A DNA stretch of 15,818 nucleotides, from positions 1 to 15,818 of the forward strand of contig JAUVUV010000006.1 of the NCBI GenBank assembly GCA_030604975.1, in the 5' to 3' direction. The notes beneath the pieces were generated by a model. That model saw only the letters and a program-made list of their open reading frames with translations, did no database searches and was not told the origin of the DNA. The position numbers were made by a program, and so were the translations under genes. Within the stretch, counting starts at the first letter, position 1, and every line of letters starts with the position of its first letter. Positions 5,878 to 13,972 of this stretch are shown one piece after another. Source of the DNA: Candidatus Glassiibacteriota bacterium. GTDB taxonomy: Bacteria > Gemmatimonadota > Glassbacteria > GWA2-58-10.

Positions 5878-6906
5878 ATGTCGGCGTATCTGAAAAAGAT
5901 CGAAACTTTGGCAAACCTGGCGCCAGGGAGCATAAGTGAGGCGAAAACCCTGGAGGAACTTGAAGCCTTGCGCCTGGAGTATCTGGGCCGCAAGGGCGCA
6001 GTCACGGAGATCCTTCACAGCCTCGCACAGGTTCCCGCTGAGCAGCGGCCGGTGCTTGGCAAGCGCGCTAACGAACTTAAAAAAGAAATAGAGCGCCTTA
6101 TCAAGGCCCGTGAGGCGGAACTGGAAAACGAACAGTTCGACCGCGAAATTGCCAGACACAGGATGGATGTCACCCTGCCCGGCTTTAAGCCCTGGATTGG
6201 TTCGATCCATCCGTTGAACCAGACCCAGGCGCGGATCAATGAAATTTTCTTTTCCATGGGTTTTAGCCTTGCCGAGGGTCCCGAGGTAGAGGATGAATTC
6301 CACAATTTCGAAGCTCTGAATACGCCCGCTGATCATCCTGCCCGGGACGTTCAGGATACTTTTTACCTCGAGGGTGGACTCCTTCTTCGTTCCCACACCT
6401 CCCCGGTACAGGTGCGTCACATGCAGGCACACAAGCCCCCGGTGCGGATCATCTCACCTGGTCGCGTTTTCCGCCGGGACACTCCGGATGCCAGCCACAG
6501 CCCTGTCTTTCATCAGGTTGAGGGCCTTTATGTAGATGAGCACGTCACTTTCGGCGACCTCAAGTACACTCTCGAACAGTTTGCCCTGCAGCTTTTCGGC
6601 CCGGCGGGAAAACTCCGCTTTCGACCGTCCTTTTTTCCGTTCACCGAGCCCAGCGCGGAGGTGGACTGCCTGTGCGTGTTCTGTAGCGGGAAAAGTTGCA
6701 GGGTCTGCAAGGGAACCGGCTGGCTCGAACTTCTCGGCTGCGGCATGGTGAACCCCAATGTTTTCAAGGCGGTAGGCTACGATCCCGAGCGCTGGACCGG
6801 ATTCGCTTTCGGCTTGGGTATCGATAGAATCTGCATGCTCGTTCACGGGATAAACGACATCAGGCTTTTCCTTGAATCGGATGTCAATTTTCTGTCCCAG
6901 TTTTAA
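5878..6906 (+). CDS. pheS: phenylalanine-tRNA ligase alpha subunit
   Basis: This is the catalytic subunit of the alpha2-beta2 enzyme that charges tRNA-Phe with phenylalanine. The product is 342 residues. The N-terminal coiled-coil arm for tRNA (about 1-90) is followed by a class II synthetase core. Motif 2 reads GRVFRRDTPDASHSPVFHQ with EGL after it, then FRPSFFPFTEPSAEVD, and motif 3 is FAFGLGIDRICML. A cysteine cluster (C-x2-C-x4-C-x2-C within CVFCSGKSCRVCKGTGW) is a known insertion in many bacterial PheS proteins and probably binds zinc. ATG 5878 was preferred to the in-frame GTG 5839 because family members begin close to MSAYLKKIE; the extra 13 residues do not resemble the family. Neither start has a strong ribosome site. 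Confidence 0.95.
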   Translation: MSAYLKKIETLANLAPGSISEAKTLEELEALRLEYLGRKGAVTEILHSLAQVPAEQRPVLGKRANELKKEIERLIKAREAELENEQFDREIARHRMDVTLPGFKPWIGSIHPLNQTQARINEIFFSMGFSLAEGPEVEDEFHNFEALNTPADHPARDVQDTFYLEGGLLLRSHTSPVQVRHMQAHKPPVRIISPGRVFRRDTPDASHSPVFHQVEGLYVDEHVTFGDLKYTLEQFALQLFGPAGKLRFRPSFFPFTEPSAEVDCLCVFCSGKSCRVCKGTGWLELLGCGMVNPNVFKAVGYDPERWTGFAFGLGIDRICMLVHGINDIRLFLESDVNFLSQF

Positions 6907-6936
6907 ATATACCAATGTGTAACGGTAAGAAGTCGG

Positions 6937-9329
6937 ATGAATATCAGTTACAACTGGCTCAAAAGTTTGATCGATTTCGATCTGGCCCCGCACGAGCTGG
7001 CCGAGCGCCTTACCATGAGCGGCCACGCGGTTGAGGAGATGTCCTACCTCGGCGAGGGGCTTGAAGGGATAGTGGTGGGCCGTGCAGCTTGTATCAGGCC
7101 ACACCCGGATGCCGACAAGCTGAAATTAGTGGAAGTGGATTACGGCCGGGGAGAGAATGTCGAAGTGGTCTGTGGTGCGCCCAATGTGAAACAGGGCGGT
7201 TTATATCCGCTGGCCCTCCAGGGAACCGCTCTTCCGGGCGGGTTCAAAGTCAAGAAGACGAAAATAAGGGGTGTGGAAAGCTGCGGAATGCTCTGTTCGG
7301 AAGCCGAGCTCGGCCTGAGCGATGATGCCGCTGGCCTGATGGAACTCGATTCAGGCTGCAAACCCGGCACGCCGCTTGCCGCTGTTATCGGCCGTGACGA
7401 CTGGCTTCTGGTGCTCGAGATTACCGCCAACCGCGGCGACATGTGGAGCCATCTGGGTGCTGCGCGCGAGTTGCAACCTTTCACTGGCAGAAAACTTACC
7501 CTGCCACCCTCAGATTGCGATGAAAGAGGGCCGGAAATTGAAAGCCTGACCTCGGTAAAAATCGAAGACCCGGTTGGCTGCCCGCGTTACATGGCGCGGG
7601 TGATCCTCGATGTCAAAGTGGGGCCGTCGCCCCGCTGGCTTGTCGAACGGCTGGAGGCGGTCGGGCAGCGCAGTATCAATAACGTGGTGGATGTCACCAA
7701 CTATGTCCTTTTCGAGCTGGGACAGCCGCTGCATACATTCGACATGGACAAGCTCAAGGAAAAGCGTATTGTTGTGCGAAAAGCCGGAGAAGGGGAAACG
7801 ATTCTTACCCTTGATGAATTAGCTCGCAGGCTGACCGCAAAGATGACAGTTATCGCGGATGCCCGCAAGCCTGTGGCAGTGGCCGGGGTGATGGGCGAAA
7901 AGTTCTCCGAGGTGGATGAGAATACTAGCCGCGTGCTGCTCGAATGCGCCTATTTCGATCCGGTTACCAACCGCCGCACAAGCCGTGCTCTGGGCCTTTT
8001 TTCCGAGGCCTCCCGGCGTTTCGAGCGCGGCACGGACTACGGCCTGATGCCCTTTGCGGTGGACCGTGCGGCGCGCCTGATCGCCGAGGTGTCCTCGGGA
8101 ACTGTCGCTAAGGGCGTTATCGACATTTACCCCTCGCCGATTCAGGGTAAAGTGGTAGAACTGCGTCCCTCTAGAGTTAAGAGAGTGCTGGGAGTGGAGT
8201 TTGATGAGAGCGAAATAAGAAAGTGGCTCGAAGGGGTTGATTTTCGTGTTGCAAAGAAAAAGGGTGGCGTACTGGAAGTGCAAGTTCCTACTTGCCGTAC
8301 TCTCGATGTCAGTCGCGAGGAAGACCTGATTGAGGAACTTGCCCGCTTGCGCGGTTACGACAGGATCCCTGTACCCTCACGGATGGATATTACACCCGAG
8401 GCCGGAGGCCGCGAGAACTACAACAGGGAAATGAACCTGCGCCACGCTCTCTCGGGGATGGGCTTTCAGGAAGTTATGACAACTTCATTTGCCGATTCGC
8501 AGTTCATTGAGAAGATCTATGGGCCGGGCCGTTTTGCGCCAATGAAACTGGAATCCCCGATTTCAAGCGATGAGGATGTACTCAGGCCGTCGTTGTTTCC
8601 CACCCTGCTTGCCTGTGTCAAACGCAACCTCAACCAGCGTAACAGGAACCTGAGGCTGTTCGAGATCGGCAATGTGTTTACTCGTAGCCTGGAGAAAAGG
8701 GAACCGGGGAGCAGAAACACCTGGGAATCGCGGCTACCGGGAGCGAGTGTCCCGTTCACTGGAGCGGGTCCCCCAGCCAGTTCGATTTTTTCGCGCTCAA
8801 GGGTGTGCTGGAATCGCTTTTTTCCAGGCTCAAGCTCCCAGCCCCGGTGATCACTGAGGATTCCGAGCCTGTATTGCATCCTGGCGAGGCGGCGGCGATC
8901 TTTCACGAGAATGAAAAAGTCGGTTTCCTCGGCCGTCTAAATCCTTCCCTGGCCCGCGAATGCGACGTCCCTGAGGACATTTTTTTCCTGGAGCTGCATC
9001 TGGAACCCCTGCTTTCATCCACAGGCACGCCGGTTTACAGGGAAAGTTCGCCTTTCCCCGGTGTGCGGCGCGATCTCTCTATTGTGGTGGATGAGACTAC
9101 CACCTGCGCAGAACTGATAGAGGAAATACGAAAGGGCTCTGCTCTTGTGACCGATGTCACGGTTTTCGACCTCTACCGGGGGGAACATGTGCCAAAGGGC
9201 AAGAGAAGTCTGGCCATGTCGGTCCTTTTCCAGAGCAGGGATCGTACCCTGCGGGATGAAGAGGTCGACAGAATTTTTAACGGAATTTTTCAAAAACTCG
9301 TGAAAAAATTCGGTGTCCAGCCGCGATGA
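6937..9329 (+). CDS. pheT: phenylalanine-tRNA ligase beta subunit, interrupted by a frameshift
   Basis: This is the large PheRS subunit, which binds tRNA-Phe and hydrolyses mischarged Tyr-tRNA-Phe. Read with one shift, the span gives about 797 residues, the normal length. Domains in order: OB-fold tRNA-binding module (about 39-148, with HPDADKLKLVEVDYG), B3/B4 editing domain (about 210-400, with ELGQPLHTFDMDKL and SEASRRFERGTDYG), B5 (about 405-475), catalytic-like core, and the C-terminal ferredoxin-fold anticodon-binding domain (from about 703, FPGVRRDLSIVVDE). Frame 1 is protein-like up to about residue 587 and then turns to nonsense until its stop at 8850. The family sequence resumes in the frame that stops at 9329, recognisable from about 8700 (EQKHLGIAATG, then SQFDFFALKGVLESLFSRLKL). 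A caller may report two genes, 6937-8850 and 8805-9329. As the gene is essential and both halves are well conserved, I favour a sequencing or assembly error. Confidence 0.9.
8688..8712 (+). other. site of the pheT frameshift
   Basis: The homologous reading moves from one frame to the frame one base behind, as would follow loss of one base. It must lie after the TAG at 8685-8687, which closes the second frame upstream, and before the conserved EQKH segment. The interval contains runs of AAAA, GGG and GGGG, where single-base miscalls are common. Restoring one base gives a continuous protein. The A-AAA-GGG heptamer is present but not in the phase needed for programmed -1 slippage. Confidence 0.75.
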
Positions 9330-9386
9330 TCCGAAAAAAGGGCAATTATTCATCCAAGCCAGCTTAGATAGAAGGAGGGTGCGAAA

Positions 9387-9635
9387 ATGTCGGAAGCTCT
9401 GGCAAGACTCGAATCTAAAATTAAACAGCTTCTCGACTCAATGGAATCCCTCCGGGCCGAGAACAGATCATTCCGTGCCCTTGCCGGGGAAAGTAACGGT
9501 ACGCTGTCCAGACAGCAGGTTGCCGAGCGCATCGAATCGTTGAGGCTCGAAAAAGAAAAACTGGAGAAAAAAATGTCGCGCATCGAGCAGGGACTTTCCA
9601 GGGTTCTCGATGAGCTTGATAAGCTGGAAATATAG
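9387..9635 (+). CDS. small coiled-coil protein, ZapB-like cell division factor
   Basis: This 82-residue protein is almost wholly heptad-patterned and highly charged, so it should form an extended coiled coil. It has no signal peptide or membrane segment. Length, composition and form (N-terminal LARLESKIKQLLDSMESLRAEN, C-terminal RIEQGLSRVLDELDKLE) resemble ZapB, a filamentous partner of ZapA that supports the FtsZ ring at midcell. The location supports this: it begins 57 bases after pheT and the next gene is zapA. It starts at ATG 9387 with a strong AAGGAGGG site. Coiled coils resemble one another easily, so the ZapB name is an inference and I leave the symbol empty. A short non-heptad stretch (ALAGESNGTLSR, about residues 31-42) breaks the coil into two halves. 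Confidence 0.75.
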   Translation: MSEALARLESKIKQLLDSMESLRAENRSFRALAGESNGTLSRQQVAERIESLRLEKEKLEKKMSRIEQGLSRVLDELDKLEI

Positions 9636-9684
9636 CTGGACAATGGAATTTTTAGACACCACCAATCCAGGAAGATTTATCCTG

Positions 9685-9713
9685 TTGACTTAATGATCCG
9701 TTTAACATACATT
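9685..9713 (+). promoter_or_regulatory. possible promoter for zapA
   Basis: TTGACT (9685-9690), 17 bases, then TACATT (9708-9713): five and four of six consensus positions. It lies in an A/T-rich 176-base gap between the ZapB-like gene and zapA, about 100 bases before the zapA start. A second, poorer set of boxes (TTTACA at 9735, TTTAAT at 9756) follows. The zapA-6S RNA segment could thus be transcribed separately from pheST. Confidence 0.45.
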
Positions 9714-9811
9714 TTTAAAAGGGTAAAGAATTTGTTTACATAAATTGCTTTATTTTTTAATCTTACACAGGGTCAATTTCATTAATCACGTTTGGTTACG
9801 GATAGATCGCT

Positions 9812-10135
9812 ATGGTCGAAGATAAAGCAACCTCAACCAGAATTACAATTTTCGGAGAGACTTACAGTATCAGGAGTCAGGCTGAACCGGAATACACAAA
9901 TAAGGTAGCCGAACACGTAGATCGAACCATGCACATGATTAAAAAGCAGGTGGGTTTGCAGGATCCTCTTAAAATAGCGATTTTAGCATCTATGTCGATA
10001 ACCGATGAATTTTTTCAGGCCAGAGAGACAGCAGAGAAAAAAACTGAGGAACGGGAAAACAAGTGTAGTTCCTTAATTAATCTCATTGAAGTCTATTTGG
10101 AAGGAAACAAGGCGGAAGAAGTGTTCTCAGGATAA
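9812..10135 (+). CDS. zapA: cell division protein ZapA
   Basis: ZapA binds FtsZ in the cytoplasm and cross-links protofilaments in the division ring. The product is 107 residues, the normal size. The N-terminal domain has the family look: STRITIFGETYSIRSQAEPE, then YTNKVAEHVDRTMHMI and a conserved region around LKIAILASMSITDEFF. The C-terminal half is the expected dimerising coiled coil (RETAEKKTEERENK). ATG 9812 is the only sensible start, but the ribosome site before it is weak (GGAT). It is followed after 45 bases by the 6S RNA candidate; zapA next to the 6S RNA gene is a known arrangement in other bacteria. Confidence 0.92.
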   Translation: MVEDKATSTRITIFGETYSIRSQAEPEYTNKVAEHVDRTMHMIKKQVGLQDPLKIAILASMSITDEFFQARETAEKKTEERENKCSSLINLIEVYLEGNKAEEVFSG

Positions 10136-10167
10136 TTATATCTGACTAAAGAAAGATTATCGAGACT

Positions 10168-10176
10168 TGGAATAAT
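10168..10176 (+). promoter_or_regulatory. possible extended -10 promoter for 6S RNA
   Basis: TGG followed by AATAAT (10171-10176) matches an extended -10 element (TGn plus five of six of TATAAT). Transcription would begin around 10180-10184, exactly at the base of the closing stem of the RNA. No good -35 box lies upstream, which extended -10 promoters do not strictly need. The match is short, so confidence is limited. Confidence 0.35.
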
Positions 10177-10179
10177 TCT

Positions 10180-10353
10180 CCCCGTCTGTGCGTGATTAAC
10201 ATTTTGATCCGACACTATACCGATGGGAGCCGACTCTGTCGTTTGACCACATGCCCCAGAAAAATTTGGGGACTTGGGTATTTCGGCAGGAAGCACCCAC
10301 CCTATCTTTTTAGGGGTTCAAAATGTTACTCACGTGCGACGGGGATTTTTTTT
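10180..10353 (+). ncRNA. ssrS: 6S RNA (RNA polymerase-sequestering small RNA)
   Basis: About 174 bases fold into the 6S form. The closing stem pairs CCCCGTC (10180-10186) with GACGGGG (10338-10344), then, after one bulged T, 10188-10195 with 10330-10337, and then, after one mismatch, TAACATTTTGA (10197-10207) with TCAAAATGTTA (10318-10328): 26 pairs in all. A large central bubble follows. Its left strand (about 10208-10223) is unpaired and its right strand carries a small hairpin (CCCTA/TAGGG, 10300-10304 with 10311-10315), as in known 6S RNAs. An interrupted terminal stem follows (TGGG/CCCA, GCCGA 10229-10233 with TCGGC 10283-10287, CCCCA 10254-10258 with TGGGG 10267-10271). Eight T follow the closing stem, so it also acts as terminator. 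6S RNA imitates an open promoter and holds the housekeeping RNA polymerase in stationary phase. Placement next to zapA agrees. The open frame 10192-10410 over it is spurious. Confidence 0.8.
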
Positions 10354-10363
10354 AGCAAGGCAG

Positions 10364-10401
10364 CTCCGGAAGGAGAAAAGCACAGGGAGCGTCAGCTCCT
10401 G
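10364..10401 (+). promoter_or_regulatory. pair of mutually exclusive hairpins between ssrS and rny
   Basis: CTCC-GGAA-GGAG (10364-10375) is a small stem with a GGAA loop. Next, CAGGGAGC (10383-10390) pairs with GCTCCTG (10395-10401) around GTCA with one bulged G. GCTCC at 10363-10367 can instead pair with GGAGC at 10386-10390, so the two folds compete. No T run follows on the plus strand. It may be a switch or processing site in the rny leader; this is inference. The rest of 10402-10504 shows nothing I recognise. Confidence 0.35.
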
Positions 10402-10504
10402 AAAAAGTAGGCTTTAAAGAAAAAATCCGAGCAGTGAAAAGCTTGGCAGTTACAACCACATTCGCTTAAAGGTTGCACTTTCAATATTCCCAATATCTTA
10501 GAGC

Positions 10505-10532
10505 CGGTTTGATTTTCAACCGCTTAATCAAA
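10505..10532 (+). promoter_or_regulatory. overlapping hairpins just upstream of rny
   Basis: CGGTT (10505-10509) can pair with AACCG (10518-10522), or TTTGATT (10508-10514) with AATCAAA (10526-10532). The two share bases and exclude one another. They end about 10 bases before the rny ribosome site (TGGAG). RNase Y could in principle act on its own leader, but nothing here proves that. Confidence 0.3.
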
Positions 10533-10554
10533 ATAAAGTTAACATGGAGAATAA

Positions 10555-12129
10555 ATGAACGAACTATTGAATAGTTTAATTCCATTTATCGGGTTACTCG
10601 CTGTTGCCGTAATCATTTTTCTTCTCGGGTTTTGGGCGAGCAAGAAAGTAGCTCAGGGCAAGCTGCGCGATTCCGAAACGCTTGTCAAAAAAATGCTGGA
10701 TGATGCGGAGAAGGATGCGGGAAATATTAAAAAAACCGCAGAAATAGATAGTAAAGAGAAATACTATCAGGCGAGGATCAATTTCGAGAAAGAAACCGAG
10801 GGCACACGCAAGGAGCTTGAGGGAATCCAGCGCACAATTCACGAGCGAGAGCTGAATCTGGATAAAAAACTCGAGATAGTTGAAAAGAAAGAGAAGGAAG
10901 TAGCCGGGATGAGCGAGGAACTTCTCGTTCGGGAGCGTGTGGTCAAAAGCAAGGATGAAAAGCTGACCCAGTTGATCACAGAACAGAACGCACGTTTGGA
11001 GCGGATTGCCGGTCTGAGCGCCGAGGAGGCCAAGCGCGAGCTGATCGAGAATCTCAAGGAGGAGGCGCGGGTGGAGGCAAGCCAGTATATCAAGGACATC
11101 AAGGAGAAAGCCAGGCGTGAAGCCGAGAAAGAGGCCAAAAATATTATCACCCTCGCCATCCAGCGTTGTGCCGCCGACCATGTGGTCGAGTCGACAGTTT
11201 CCGTGGTGAACTTACCTGCCGATGAAATGAAAGGCCGGATTATCGGCCGTGAGGGCCGCAATATCCGCTCTTTCGAAATGGCCACCGGGGTCGATGTGAT
11301 AATCGACGATACCCCTGAGGCGGTGGTACTGTCCGGTTTCAGCCCGATCCGCCGGGAAACCGCGCGCCTGGCCATGGAGAAGCTGATCGCTGACGGCCGT
11401 ATCCACCCAGGGCGCATAGAGGATGTGGTCGATAAAAGCCGCAAGGAAGTAGAGGAGAAAATCCAGCAGGCCGGGGAAGAAGCTTGCTACGAGACAAGTG
11501 TGCACGGCCTTCATCCCGAGATGGTTTCACTGCTGGGAAGGCTCAAGTTCCGTACCAGTTACGGCCAGAATAACCTTCAGCACGCCAAGGAAGTCGCTTT
11601 GCTTTGCGGCCTGATGGCAGCCGAGCTGAACCTGGATGTGGAACTTGCCAAGAGAGCGGGCCTGCTTCACGATATCGGCAAAGCGGTGGACCACGAAATC
11701 GAGGGCACACATACCGAGATCGGTATCGAACTGGCCAAGAAATATAACGAACCGGAAGAGGTAATCAATGCGGTCGCCTCGCACCACAACGACACCGAAC
11801 CCAACACATTGATCTCCGTGCTGGTCCAGGCAGCTGACGCTCTTTCCGGAGCACGTCCCGGGGCTCGCCGTGAAACTCTCGAAACATATATCAAGCGCCT
11901 TGAACAGCTCGAGCAGATTGCTGATGGTTTCAAGGGGGTGGAGAAAGCCTATGCGATTCAGGCCGGTCGGGAGATCAGGGTGATGGTAAAGCCGGAGGTG
12001 GTGGATGACTCCTACAGTGAAGTCATGGCCGGGGAAATCGCGCGGAAAATCGAGAAAGAACTCGAGTATCCGGGACAGATCAAGGTGCTGGTGATTCGCG
12101 AAACACGATCAATAAATTACGCAAAATGA
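10555..12129 (+). CDS. rny: ribonuclease Y
   Basis: RNase Y is the membrane-bound endoribonuclease that starts mRNA decay in many bacteria lacking, or in addition to, RNase E. The product is 524 residues, full length. Order: one N-terminal membrane helix (about residues 9-28), a long charged coiled coil (about 30-200), a KH RNA-binding domain with GRIIGREGRNIRSFE starting at 227, and an HD phosphohydrolase domain with LLHDIGKA (H372, D373), THTEIG and SHHND (H410, H411), which bind the catalytic metals. The C-terminal domain ends in YPGQIKVLVIRETRS, typical for the family. It starts at ATG 10555 with TGGAG upstream. It follows the 6S RNA gene, and ymdB comes next, a widespread pairing. Confidence 0.97.
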   Translation: MNELLNSLIPFIGLLAVAVIIFLLGFWASKKVAQGKLRDSETLVKKMLDDAEKDAGNIKKTAEIDSKEKYYQARINFEKETEGTRKELEGIQRTIHERELNLDKKLEIVEKKEKEVAGMSEELLVRERVVKSKDEKLTQLITEQNARLERIAGLSAEEAKRELIENLKEEARVEASQYIKDIKEKARREAEKEAKNIITLAIQRCAADHVVESTVSVVNLPADEMKGRIIGREGRNIRSFEMATGVDVIIDDTPEAVVLSGFSPIRRETARLAMEKLIADGRIHPGRIEDVVDKSRKEVEEKIQQAGEEACYETSVHGLHPEMVSLLGRLKFRTSYGQNNLQHAKEVALLCGLMAAELNLDVELAKRAGLLHDIGKAVDHEIEGTHTEIGIELAKKYNEPEEVINAVASHHNDTEPNTLISVLVQAADALSGARPGARRETLETYIKRLEQLEQIADGFKGVEKAYAIQAGREIRVMVKPEVVDDSYSEVMAGEIARKIEKELEYPGQIKVLVIRETRSINYAK

Positions 12130-12151
12130 TTTACAGGCGAGGAGCCATTTA

Positions 12152-12958
12152 GTGCGGGTTTTCTTTATCGCCGATATCCTTGGTGGGCCGGGACGAAAAG
12201 TCGTCAGTATGGTGTTGCCGGAGCTTATCAGGGAGAAAAAGGTAGACTTCTGTATCGCCAACGGTGAGAACGCCGCCGGGGGTTTCGGCTTAACCCCAGC
12301 GATTGCCGAGGATCTTTTAAACCGCGGCATTGATGTTATTACCAGCGGAAATCACGTCTGGGACCGCAAAGAAATTTACCCCCACCTTGACAGCATGCAG
12401 GAAATCCTCAGGCCGGTCAACTACCCCCCGGACAATCCAGGACACGGCACAGGTGTTTTCAAGGCCCGGAACGGGATCAAGATGGGTGTAATTAACCTTC
12501 AGGGCCGGGTTTTCATAAAAGAAATAGATTGTCCCTTCCGCACAGTGCTTCCTGTTATCGATAACCTGAAAAGTGAAACGAGTTTGATAGTGGTGGATTT
12601 TCACGCTGAGGCCACGGCTGAGAAAGTCGCCATGGGTTGGCATCTCGACGGTCGGGTTACCGCTGTGATAGGCACACACACCCATGTCCAGACCGCTGAT
12701 GAAAGAATTCTTCCCGGCGGCACTGGATATATCACCGATGCCGGATTGTGTGGCTCGATCGATGGTGTGATCGGGATCAAGAAAGAATTAGCCATTAAGC
12801 GGTTTATCACCCAGACACCGAACCAGTTTCAGCCCGCGGACAGCAATCTCTGGCTCATGGGAGTGCTCCTGACAGTCGATCCGACCACCGGCCGCACAGA
12901 GAAAATGGAACGCCTGCAAATTCCTCTATCCGAAAATACGGACCAGCCCTGCGCCTGA
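12152..12958 (+). CDS. ymdB: YmdB-type metallophosphoesterase (TIGR00282 family)
   Basis: This calcineurin-like phosphoesterase has 268 residues; the family is known from Bacillus YmdB and Deinococcus DR1281 and hydrolyses 2',3'-cyclic nucleotides or cAMP in vitro. Metal-binding motifs are complete: D8 in FIADILGGPG, N37/E39/N40 in NGENAAGG, N67 and H68 in SGNHVWD, H151 in VDFHAEATAEK, and H176 and H178 in IGTHTHVQ. No signal peptide or membrane segment. It begins at GTG 12152 behind GGCGAGGAG, 22 bases after rny. The frequent rny-ymdB pairing suggests a joint role in RNA turnover or in regulation linked to it; the physiological substrate is not settled. No unusual features. Confidence 0.93.
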   Translation: MRVFFIADILGGPGRKVVSMVLPELIREKKVDFCIANGENAAGGFGLTPAIAEDLLNRGIDVITSGNHVWDRKEIYPHLDSMQEILRPVNYPPDNPGHGTGVFKARNGIKMGVINLQGRVFIKEIDCPFRTVLPVIDNLKSETSLIVVDFHAEATAEKVAMGWHLDGRVTAVIGTHTHVQTADERILPGGTGYITDAGLCGSIDGVIGIKKELAIKRFITQTPNQFQPADSNLWLMGVLLTVDPTTGRTEKMERLQIPLSENTDQPCA

Positions 12959-13075
12959 AGCCACGAGGAACGCATCCTGCCTGGAACACGATCATCGATC
13001 GGGACACCGGAGGCGCTCCCGTTTCGCAAAATAAAGCGTTAAATCGAGTACCAGATTTCAAGGAGGGTCAAGCGC

Positions 13076-13969
13076 ATGTCCGCTAAACTTATCGACGGTA
13101 AAGCGATTGCTGCAGCGATACGCCAGGAGCTTAGAGAGCGGATTGCCGCGCTGGATAAACAGGGGATTAAACCCGGACTCGCCGTGGTCCTGGTGGGAGA
13201 GGATTCCGCCTCCCGGGTCTATGTAGGCATGAAAGAAAAATCCTGCACTGAACTGGGCATTTATTCAGACCACCATCACCTCCCCGCTGAGACTACTCAG
13301 GAAGAACTCCTCGGGCTGGTAGAGAATTTAAACGCAGACAGCAGGATTCACGGAATTCTGGTTCAGCTACCCCTGCCGGATCATATCGATGAAAATCGGA
13401 TAATCGAGGCAGTCAGCCCGGCCAAAGACGTGGATGGTTTCCATCCGGTAAACCTGGGCCGTCTGGTTATCGGCCTGGACTGTTTCCGGCCCTGCACCCC
13501 GGCAGGAGTGCAGGAGTTGCTCGTGCGCAGCGGGGTCGAGCTATCGGGCAAGAGGGTGGTGATTGTCGGCAGGAGCAATATCGTGGGCAAGCCTCTGGCG
13601 AACATACTGATGCAGAAAGCGGAGGGTGCAGATGCCACGGTGACTGTCGCACACAGCAGGACCGAGAATCTTCCCGAACTGGTTAAATCGGCTGATGTCG
13701 TGGTCGCCGCAATCGGCCGGGCGGAGATGATCACGGGTGACTGGATAAAACCCGGCGCAGTGGTGATTGATGTGGGAATAAATCGCGTGGAGGACCCGGC
13801 TGCCAAGCGTGGTTACAGGCTGGTGGGCGATGTACATTTCGAGAGCGCAAGCGAGGTGGCCTCCCAGATAACTCCCGTGCCCGGCGGAGTTGGTCCGATG
13901 ACTATTGTGATGCTGATGAAAAATACTGTCACTTCCGCAGAAAAAGCGCTTGCGAAGAGAGGTGAGTGA
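13076..13969 (+). CDS. folD: bifunctional methylenetetrahydrofolate dehydrogenase / methenyltetrahydrofolate cyclohydrolase
   Basis: FolD interconverts methylene-, methenyl- and 10-formyl-tetrahydrofolate with NADP, supplying one-carbon units for purines and formyl-Met-tRNA. The product is 297 residues, full length. The catalytic pair Y49/K53 is in SRVYVGMKEK. GILVQLPLP, KDVDGFHPVN and RPCTPAG form the folate site; GRSNIVGKP starts the nucleotide-binding part; and PVPGGVGPMT closes the family signature. It starts at ATG 13076 behind a strong AAGGAGGG site. The 117-base gap after ymdB contains one weak stem (CGGGA 13000-13004 with TCCCG 13017-13021, then TTT), so folD may have its own transcript or be read through. 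xseA begins three bases after its stop. Confidence 0.97.
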   Translation: MSAKLIDGKAIAAAIRQELRERIAALDKQGIKPGLAVVLVGEDSASRVYVGMKEKSCTELGIYSDHHHLPAETTQEELLGLVENLNADSRIHGILVQLPLPDHIDENRIIEAVSPAKDVDGFHPVNLGRLVIGLDCFRPCTPAGVQELLVRSGVELSGKRVVIVGRSNIVGKPLANILMQKAEGADATVTVAHSRTENLPELVKSADVVVAAIGRAEMITGDWIKPGAVVIDVGINRVEDPAAKRGYRLVGDVHFESASEVASQITPVPGGVGPMTIVMLMKNTVTSAEKALAKRGE

Positions 13970-13972
13970 TCC

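Noticed and set aside
8695..8701. A-AAA-GGG as a programmed -1 frameshift site in pheT
   Set aside because: The heptamer is not in phase with the zero-frame codons, so tandem slippage cannot occur there, and pheT is not known to use recoding.
10359..10380. SRP RNA-like tip (CTCCGGAAGGAG) suggesting a 4.5S RNA gene
   Set aside because: Only the GGAA loop and a short stem match. The conserved internal-loop sequences and the long SRP stem are absent.
10192..10410. Open frame of 72 codons after zapA
   Set aside because: It lies over the 6S RNA fold and its T run, has no ribosome site at its start, and its product looks like no protein family.
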